A stretch of 64,000 nucleotides of DNA, from NCBI GenBank assembly GCA_911728435.2, contig OU452216.1:6088342-6152341 (forward strand), read 5' to 3'. The notes below the pieces were generated by a model. That model searched no databases and was not told the origin of the DNA. It saw only the letters and a list, made by a program, of their open reading frames with translations. The number at the start of each line of letters is the position of its first letter. Position 1 is the first letter of the stretch. Positions 35,877-64,000 of the stretch are shown here, piece by piece. This stretch comes from Apoderus coryli. Taxonomy: Eukaryota > Arthropoda > Insecta > Coleoptera > Attelabidae. Position numbers and translations under genes: made by a program.

Positions 35877-38687
35877 CTTAAATCCTGAATCAAATGTACA
35901 AATACTAGGGCAGTCTTCAATTAAACGTTAACCTATACCACATTAATTCCCTGAGAATGCTATCCTGTAATAAATTGATAATATACATAATGCATAGTCA
36001 TGTTAGTAAATTAGTGACCCAAAGAGTATTTGAAACAAGTCATACCTTAATAAGGTCTAATCTAAAACTGCAACTACACAATATAGATAGACTTTGATAA
36101 TATAAATCAGTTACACGTTAAATACAGGTTTAAATAGCCAAACTCACACTGCCTTTTTGAATGGAATTCAATAAATGTTTAACCAAAACAATAACGACAA
36201 TAATTAATTATCGTGGTTAATGGTTAACCGCAAATTAAAAGTATTGACATTTTTCTGTCATTTTTCAGCGAGATGATCTTCTGTCACTCAGCTCACTTAT
36301 ACTTTTGTAGTAAAAGGAACCTGAAACAAATTGTCATTTGGTCATAAACCATTCTAAATTTCTCACTTAACTGTCAATTAATTTTGAAAAAGTAAAGTGC
36401 TGATATTTAACATTGAGGAAAAACAGCTATTTAATGGAAATATTGAGGTTTTTGTATCTCTTTTCACCTCACCTCAGTTGAACGGATGTGACATGATGAT
36501 TATTTCCCAAAATCTTGAATGAAGCAAAAGGAATGCAAATGAAATAAAATATACTACCCATCGGGAAGGCAAGAGGTTAATTTTTGGGACAATAAAGTAA
36601 AGTGAGTGAGAAATGCTTCTATTTGACTTGGGACTCACTTCAGTGTCTCCAGCGTCGTACCAATAAAAGTTTACTTGAACCATCATTTAACTAGTCCATA
36701 AAGAAGAAGACAAAAATAAACAACCTAACCTATAAAATAGATGGTAAATTATATAAACAAATTGATAATATATAATTATGGGAAAGAATGTAAGAGCAAC
36801 TAATTACTCCGCTAGAGAGGAAAATATTTTAATAAATTTAGTGATCTAGAATTTGTGTGGAGGGTGACTCAAAAAGTGACTTCAACTAAGCCCCTTAGGT
36901 ACCCCTGTGCATCCTCCATGGGGTGAACCGCAACCCTAGGATATTGAACAAACTAATTCAGAGAAAATAATTTATCTCTGTAGAAGATAATAATCTCTTT
37001 CTACGATTTAAATACACCACCTAGTCAATTTAATACTACGAATTCGTTGTAAACTCATCGTATTTAGGCTTACGCCAACAGGGCGAGTGTAGATACGTTT
37101 CGAAAAACAAATATTTTCCTAAAACTTATAATGTTTAATTTATTCAAAAGCATTAAAACAGTCGTAGAGAAAGTATACTGTGAAACTCAATATATCTAAT
37201 TCACAATAAACATTACCACTCATTTTTGTAAACGAAACCAGGCGCCAGAGTATGAGCAACATTATTTACTAATTCTAGACGTCTTCATCATCTGCAATGT
37301 CTTCCCACACAACGATTTTTGTAGGTACTAGTAAATGGAACAGCACAATAATGCATCTGGAGTCTCAGTAGCAGGATTGTTTAGACAATCAATGATTGAT
37401 TTATTGAATATAAGAACTTCATATTGCTTGCTTGATAACATTATTTAATGTATGAAATAATTTAAACAACAATTTTGTAATCTTCACAATTACTTAATTT
37501 ATTATCAAGCTTCCTAATATATTGCAGTACAGCATAACTATATGCTTCCTTACAAATAAACATTTTAAATAATTAAATGAGGATTTTAAAATCATACGTA
37601 ATAAATAGTTGATAAAAAAATTATATAATTATGATATTTTGATAGTAATTATTGTTATATTTACTATATGAATATAAATTTAATTCACTTAAATCTAAGT
37701 AATAGATAATTTATTTACAAGTTATGAATTTCATCATTCCTTTTAACTTTCACATAATATTATAATATTTTTGAATGTAAATTGGTATACATTGTTTTTG
37801 AAAAGATCTAATTAAAAGATTCTCGTTAATAAATTCAATATTATCATTAATTTTCTTTAATTACAGTTTTGCTAATACTATTTATTAATTATTTCTAATA
37901 AAATTAATAATTTTATATAAATACATACATATTTTATACTTGTTCTTTAACGTATCAACTAATATATGAAATCTGTTGTATTAGTTTTAAATAATAAATA
38001 AGTTATATTAGGAATAAATATTGTCTCATCTTGATTTCCAGTATATGATATCTCAAATACGCTTTAAAGAAAGAGTGGCGGATCGTCAGGACAGGCGATG
38101 CCTGTTCAGATTTGATTTCAGGGACATTTTTATAATAAGAATTATTCTATAGTACTTTTATTTTTTTTAATGTGAAAACTGCTCTAAATTTAGTTATTTG
38201 TTATATTAATCTCACATCTCACTACTACTACCGCACCGTCACCCTGTGATGAAAGAGTTTGTTGTTGTTGAGCCACTGCTTACAACAGCAATATTGCAGT
38301 GATAATATCATACCCATCCCGCATGAAGTTTAGAATAATGAACTGTATCACTCTCACCTTCAACCGCTCAGTCTAAACTAAACGCAGGCACCTAGCCACC
38401 TGCCTGCTTCCTATTAATATACACGCATATAACGCCATAACTTCGTATTTCTACTTTCAGATTTCATATATGTGGTCGTTAAAATAATATACGTTAACTA
38501 TAATAATGCCTGAAACAGGTTACTAACTAATATATATATAATACATTCGAATTAAGCAAAACAAATCTAATCACTTCAATTCACCTGGAAAATCTGTTAT
38601 TCTAAAGAAATACTTACAGTGAGGAGCAAAGGTCAAGCATAAATACGATAAAATTTGAAGAAAATCAGGGTGAAATTTTGGGACTTG
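35877..38687. other. Intergenic, very AT-rich, nothing coding recognised
   Basis: Upstream of the FKBP59 start codon this stretch must hold its 5' UTR and promoter, but no strong motif was found. A slightly GC-richer patch near 36880-36930 and the AT-rich block 37440-38000 show no family similarity. No exon of FKBP59 or bonus was found here. Confidence 0.4.
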
Positions 38688-38752
38688 AACTCACGACTTT
38701 CCGCTGGCAAAGCAAGTATCTAACCACTGAGCTACACTCATAACATACCGAT
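38688..38752 (-). mobile_element. tRNA-derived SINE head (or tRNA pseudogene)
   Basis: On the minus strand 'tagctcagtggttagatac' gives a box A, and 'gtgagttcaagtccc' gives a box B-like T-arm. A loop TTTGCCA lies between them, so the source could be a Gly-type tRNA. The 5' and 3' acceptor arms do not pair and AT-rich text follows the T-arm. A SINE head or decayed tRNA is therefore more likely than a working tRNA gene. Confidence 0.55.
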
Positions 38753-39534
38753 TATGCGAGTACGTAGACGCTTGGTTGGGGGTTGCCGATCTAAACTCGA
38801 TTCTTTTTGGGTCGAATCAATCGAGGATCTTATTACATTATTGGAAGGCTTCCAAATACTAAATAAACCAATATTTCTTACATAACTGGTTTCGGCTAAA
38901 CGAAAGTTGAGCCGAAAAACGTTTATCTACTACATGAGCGAACTCAAGACTTCTTCCAAAAAATATTTCCATTAAATTTTATAGAATTTATGCGTGAATT
39001 TTGGTCCTCACTCAACAATATCAGAAAACTTAATAATCCTAGTTTATTGATTTAAATTAACACAAACTTTAAATCAATTCTAGCGGAAGAATTGCTATTT
39101 ACAACTTGAGGACTCTAATAACAATAAAAAATTGTAGCAGCATCATAACGGTACCATAAACGAACGAAATTTGTATAACAAAATATAAAAACATGTAAAA
39201 AAAGAAAATGAGCGACATCGAGAACCGAATTGATCAGGAAGAACCGTGGGAAATATGACGCTGAACCACAATTCCTGCAAAAATCTAAAGAAAGTTATGA
39301 TAATACATACAGATAAGTGGTTCCACGAGCGAAGTGGAATGAAGATTTGTGAAAAAATTCCTGTTGGCATGTTTTGTGCTAAGGAATCAAAAGTTAACAT
39401 CTCCTGGCAGCTTATGGGCAGAATATTCAACGTTGAAGGCAACCATGCTGCCGCTGTATCATGTGCAACATTTTCTCTCAATGGGCGGCTTCTTAATATA
39501 TAATAATAGATAAGGCTACCACAAGAGAACTGGA

Positions 39535-39840
39535 AAATCTCGCAAGGGATTTCTTGTTAATATGTAATAAGGAGTGACACTCCTTATTATATATTAAAAA
39601 GAAATCCATTTGTCGAAAAACTGCAAAAAAAATATAATAAAAGCAGATAGCTCTTATTCTGTCTAATCCTCAACCAAATCGAGTTTTATTATATTTTTTT
39701 TGCAGTTTTTCGACAAAGGGATTTCTTGTTAATATATAATAACGAGTGTACAGGCACTCGTTATTATATATTAACAAGAAATCCCTTTGTCGAAAAACTG
39801 CAAAAAAAAAATATAATAAAAGCAGATAGCTCTTATTCAG
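39535..39840. repeat. Nested palindromes (foldback cluster)
   Basis: The stretch at about 39719-39785 is a near-perfect palindrome centred on 'gagtgtacaggcactc', with arms 'atttcttgttaatatataat'. A weaker version lies at about 39540-39605. Outer arms 'tgtcgaaaaactgcaaaaaa' appear at about 39609 and 39787 (direct) and reversed at about 39700. It may be overlapping copies of one foldback element. No coding frame. Confidence 0.75.
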
Positions 39841-41350
39841 TCTGATCCTCAACCAAAACGAGTTCCAGTCCGTGTAGATCTCCTCCAAAGCCAAACAAGT
39901 GTAAAATATGCCATATGTTTCATCAAGTGCTACAAAAAATTATTTTCATGGCACAAGGAAACGACTATTATCCTTGTTTTTGACATCCTGTTCATATACA
40001 AATATTCCTTGTTTATAAAACCGGTACGATGCATGTACAATATTTTTAGTGATAAATGGTGATCCCATAAATGCTCCAAAACTGATTTAAAATATTAAAA
40101 AACCATCCTGTCTACTTGAACCTTATTATGTGTTTCGTATTCAACGTTTCTTCAATTTATCATTTTTACAATACAATATTAAAATCAATAAATATGTGAC
40201 TTAATATAAGCCAGACAAATTTTGAACACAATAACAATTTCCATACTAATTTTAATTAAACATTATTCAAAATCAGTACATAAATAATAAAACTATACAT
40301 AAACATGTAAAAATTGATCCGTATACAAACCTTACACCCAATAAGACTTATAAACTAATAGGAAATGCCCGCATTACCCAAGTAAATTGCATATAATAAA
40401 ATAATAGCATTGCGCTGCTCTTTATCCTGATGAAATTTTGGTTGCTTGAATGATTATATACCAGGGTAAGTCAAAACGATAAAGCTGGATGTGTTCGGCA
40501 GACCTACTATAGCGCCCCAGTTGCTCCTTTCCATCATCAGCTTTTCGATTACGATTTGCAAGGCAGCATGAGAATTGGGCAGAAAAGAGTTTGTTTGTTG
40601 CGCATGTTGTCGTAAGATAATGGCCGCCGTGTATTGCAATGAGCTGTCCTACTCTTTTTTATATCTGGGAACACTATCAGAAATTTAGAAAAGTTACTGC
40701 TAAATAAAGATATATACTTGAAAGAAGACCTCATCACCTCCGCTTTGTTCTGATTTCAGAAATATTTTAGTTAAATTGCAACTGAGTAGCGGTTAGGTTA
40801 AAGGCACCAGAGACTAGCTTACTGGTAGAGGTTACTGAAGGGATATTCTCTCAACAAGACTGTTTACTTGGCGACCAAAATACCTACTTGCTATAGGGTG
40901 AGAAATTAAATGGTGATTCAATAATAAAGTGTGATTTCTTTTGAATTTTACTGAAAATATAACTACATACTAATATTTGTTCAACATGAAATAGTAAAAT
41001 ACATCTACGAATAAAAAAAAAACATAACAAATCTAAAGGTAAATTAAATAACAAATAGCTCTCACAAACTCTCTCAGTTTCTTGTTTAACCCTGTGAAAG
41101 AGTTAAAAAATTACTATATATTATCAATTTTTAACATTAACTATCATTAAAATGTATAAGATATACACGCACGGTCAAAATTTACTCTAAGTTTAACATC
41201 GATTTTTGCTTAAACCCTATATCATATTGAGATGATTTTTTTTTAGAAATGTAGCTTGACTCTTAGACACAACCTATAGTTGATTTTAAGCAATTAGTTC
41301 TTATGTCATATACAGAAGTAAAAAGAAAGTAATATATATGTATATATATT
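39841..41350. other. Intergenic AT-rich DNA, nothing recognised
   Basis: Several short frames near 40450-40740 have no family similarity. No tandem repeat, transposon end or RNA gene was recognised. Confidence 0.35.
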
Positions 41351-41581
41351 AAGAGCAAACAATATCAATAATTAAACTAAATTTCTTTAATACTCAATAT
41401 TTCGCCAATGCTTATTGGCGTCTTCAGTGGCAAATTACAAAAAATAAATTATATATACATTTTAAAACGTACATGTACGTATATATGATCTATTTTTTGT
41501 CGTTTGCACCTGAAGTAGCCAATAAGCATTGGCGAAATATTGAGTATTAAAGAAATTGAGTTTAATATAGTCTTTACTCTT
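41351..41581. mobile_element. Foldback element with hammerhead-like cores
   Basis: The left arm (about 41351-41443) and right arm (about 41490-41581) are inverted copies of about 92 bp around a loop of about 45 bp. The arms share 'caatatttcgccaatgctta'. Each arm carries a CTGAAGA/stem/GAAA block (see the ncRNA entry at 41400-41427). In the right arm the first box reads CTGAAGT. It could be a pair of inverted terminal repeats of a Penelope-like element, or a MITE. Confidence 0.7.
41400..41427 (-). ncRNA. Hammerhead-ribozyme-like core (left foldback arm)
   Basis: On the minus strand the order is CTGAAGA, one base, GCCAAT, loop AAGC, ATTGGC, GAAA. It matches the hammerhead core CUGANGA-stem II-GAAA with a perfect 6-bp stem II plus one extra base before the stem. 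Stems I and III and the cleavage triplet could not be settled by eye, so activity is unproven. Confidence 0.45.
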
Positions 41582-41599
41582 TATATATATATATATATA

Positions 41600-42128
41600 T
41601 ATGTACCGGGTATTCCATTAAGGGTGGACAGGTAGCATATCTCAGGAAATAATAGTCGTAGGACAATGGGAAAAAAATTCTTTTAGGGAAATCGACAATG
41701 GGAAATCGCTGGAAATAGTTTTTTAGTTCCTAACTATACCGCTAGGGGGCGTAATAGATACAGTAATGCGAAAAATGCATTTCTATTGAAAATTTCGCCA
41801 TATAAGTTAGAAAAACAATACTACCACGGTGATGCTACTGAGATTCGGCATCTTTTTGGTGTATCACTTTTTATTGTGTGGCTTGAAATAAAGGCAGCAG
41901 GGAAGGACGAAATTTTACCTATGATAATGTGTATAACTTTGGTTTGGCTTAACCGAATTTATCAATATAATTTTTGTTTAAGAACTCAAGCCTTGCTGAT
42001 GAAGAAAAAAAAGATTTCAAATCATAATTGTTTTTTGGGGCTCCGCTAGATGTCGATATTTGCATCGCCTAAGGTTTTTTTGATTTTTCTTTAAAAACTT
42101 AAATGGAATATATATATATATATATGTA
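41600..42128. other. Possible decayed DNA transposon before the bonus 3' end
   Basis: 'ggtattccattaagggtgg' after a (TA)n run, and '(ta)n' again near 42105-42126, could be element borders. The open frame at 41786-42049 has no family similarity. A possible bonus poly(A) signal on the minus strand (TTTATT on the plus strand) lies at 42129-42134, about 430 bp past the stop codon. Confidence 0.3.
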
Positions 42129-42560
42129 TTTATTAGGTCAAACCTGTTGTCCAAGAGTGAAGCTACATTTTTAAAACAAAATCATCTCAATATGTTACAG
42201 GGTTTAAGAGAAAATCCATGCCAAACTTTCAACTTTGACCATTCGGCTAACTTTGCCGATGTGTGTAGAATAAATTGAATGGAAGAACATTAAATCTTTG
42301 CAACAATGAAAAATACTAAAAAAATATACACCACTATCACCTATATATGTATTTGAATTTAATATAAACTGCTATCTGTTCCCAAACAATCTATTTCATA
42401 TCCAATTATGTTATTTTTATAGGTATCAAATATAAGCCTTCATCTGTACTGTTTAGGCAAATGACTCATTCGCCTAACATACTTTTCGGGTCACTTTTTT
42501 AAACTCAAACTATTACTATAGGGAGAAATAAACAGTATTATTCGCCCCATGAACAATCTG

Positions 42561-63068
<20,508 letters not shown>

Positions 63069-63101
63069 CTGAAACAATCAAGAATATACTCGTAAAATAA
63101 A

Positions 63102-63121
63102 TACAGTCAAACCTCTATAAG
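63102..63121. repeat. Possible pogo/Tigger-type terminal repeat
   Basis: 'cagtcaaacctctataa' resembles ends of pogo/Tigger elements. No partner end was found in the window. Confidence 0.3.
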
Positions 63122-63199
63122 TAAAGAAAAATAAAACCCAGTTCATTGCAATTTAGGTATTATTTACTGTAAGTTTAACATCGATCTTCCCTTGAACCC

Positions 63200-63577
63200 T
63201 AAGTATATCTTCACTCCGTATTCGTCGAAAATGACAGCCATTCCTTTGTTCTGTAGGGACGAATCATCCCCTTGCAGCTTCGAGGGTTCGACAATGTCAT
63301 CTGTTACCCCAGAGTCAAGCAGAACGCATACTTCTTTAGCTGCTCCTATCTTGTTGCGAGATTATTTCTAACCATAGAAGCAAAACCATTTCCTTCTGAA
63401 TACGTACGTGTAACAGTTTGAATGGTGCGTTGTTTTTCCGTTGTGTTCTGTGTGCGGTGCTTCTTCAACTACATAAAGTACTTGCGCTTCTGCTAGTAAA
63501 AGCTTAACACGAAACTTCCAAACACTGTATTTTTCTCCGTTAAATTGTTGAACATTTCTCGGTTTTGTTTCTTCCAT
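63200..63577 (-). pseudogene. Internally deleted copia-like gag/protease remnant
   Basis: On the minus strand a Met at 63577 opens a gag N-terminus ([20 protein letters not shown], a copia/1731-type pattern). After a break near 63370 comes a protease-like piece, VCVLLDSGVTDDIVEPSKL, with the D-S-G motif. In a full element these lie more than 800 bp apart, so the middle of gag is deleted. No RT or integrase follows. Confidence 0.75.
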
Positions 63578-63605
63578 TATAGACGTTTAACAACTCTTAA
63601 CACTT

Positions 63606-64000
63606 GGGGAACACACGATTGCATCACTTGCTAGTGTTAATTAATTAGTTAGTAATTATCACCGAATTAAACGAACAGAACAACACACGTTCGCGGCGCT
63701 GGTTAGTGTTAATTAATTATTTAATAATTATCATCGAATTAAACGAACAGAACAAACGTTCGCGGCATTGGCTAGTGTTAATTATTTAATAATTATCACC
63801 GAATTAAACGAACAGAACACAAGTTCACGGCAATGGCTAGTGCTAATTAATTAGTGAATTATTACCAAATTAAACGAACAGAACAACACACGTTCGCGGC
63901 AATGGCTAGTGTTAATTAATTAGTAAATAATTGTCATCGAATTAAATGAATAGAACAACAAACGTTCGCGGCATTGGCTAATATATTTTAATTATTTAAT
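63606..64000. repeat. About 70-bp tandem repeat reaching the window edge
   Basis: 'ttcgcggc' with 'ggctagtgttaattaatta' and 'gaattaaacgaacagaac' recurs near 63688, 63757, 63822, 63891 and 63963, i.e. every 65-72 bp. It lies just upstream of the copia-like gag start and may be part of its leader or LTR. Confidence 0.85.

Noticed and set aside
38688..38752. Working tRNA gene
   Set aside because: Box A and B are present but acceptor arms do not pair, so a SINE head or pseudogene is more likely.
39143..39503. Overlapping open frames of 85 and 112 codons on opposite strands
   Set aside because: Neither has a recognisable domain, splice partner or codon bias that I could support, so no gene is called.

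Overview
This is a eukaryotic, almost certainly insect, nuclear window. It is AT-rich, its genes have GT-AG introns, and it is crowded with transposons and satellites. Three conserved protein genes can be assembled exon by exon. (1) A WDR48/UAF1-like WD40 gene on the + strand (3707-28624, 13 coding exons, 640 aa) is complete. (2) An FKBP59/FKBP52-like TPR immunophilin on the - strand (33747-35876, 5 coding exons, 423 aa) is complete. (3) A bonus/TIF1-family gene on the - strand (42561 to at least 63068, 14 coding exons seen, 955 codons) runs off the right edge, so the first part of its RING finger is missing. The exact order is not fixed by the sequence; a large, repeat-rich beetle or hemipteran genome would fit.

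Layout. 1-3706: AT-rich upstream DNA with a small GC-box/CCAAT-box patch and a short tandem duplication. 3707-28624: WDR48, whose introns carry three unrelated tandem-repeat families: a 174-bp satellite (intron 6, about 30 copies), a 272-bp satellite (intron 9, about 47 copies, including a near-identical 4,088-bp tandem duplication) and a 35-bp minisatellite (intron 11). 28625-33240: the same minisatellite family continues past the end of the gene and is split by a 5'-truncated non-LTR retrotransposon. 33747-35876: FKBP59, convergent with WDR48, with a foldback element in intron 3. 35877-42560: AT-rich intergenic DNA with a tRNA-derived SINE head, nested palindromes and a foldback element. 42561-63068: bonus, expanded by insertions. 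These include reverse-transcriptase remnants, two copies of a 335-bp dispersed repeat, a near-perfect 360-bp foldback, a complete-looking 7.2-kb Ty3/gypsy-like retrotransposon with apparently identical LTRs, rearranged Tc1-like transposase pieces, a hAT-type non-autonomous element with 8-bp target duplications, and a long palindrome. 63200-64000: an internally deleted copia-like remnant and a 70-bp tandem repeat reaching the window edge.

The host genes act in separate nuclear or cytosolic processes: deubiquitinase activation (WDR48), Hsp90 co-chaperone/prolyl isomerase (FKBP59) and chromatin reading/transcriptional co-regulation (bonus). Nothing suggests co-regulation. The most unusual content lies in the repeats: nested higher-order satellite structure inside introns of one housekeeping gene, and hammerhead-ribozyme-like cores inside foldback elements that resemble terminal repeats of Penelope-like elements.
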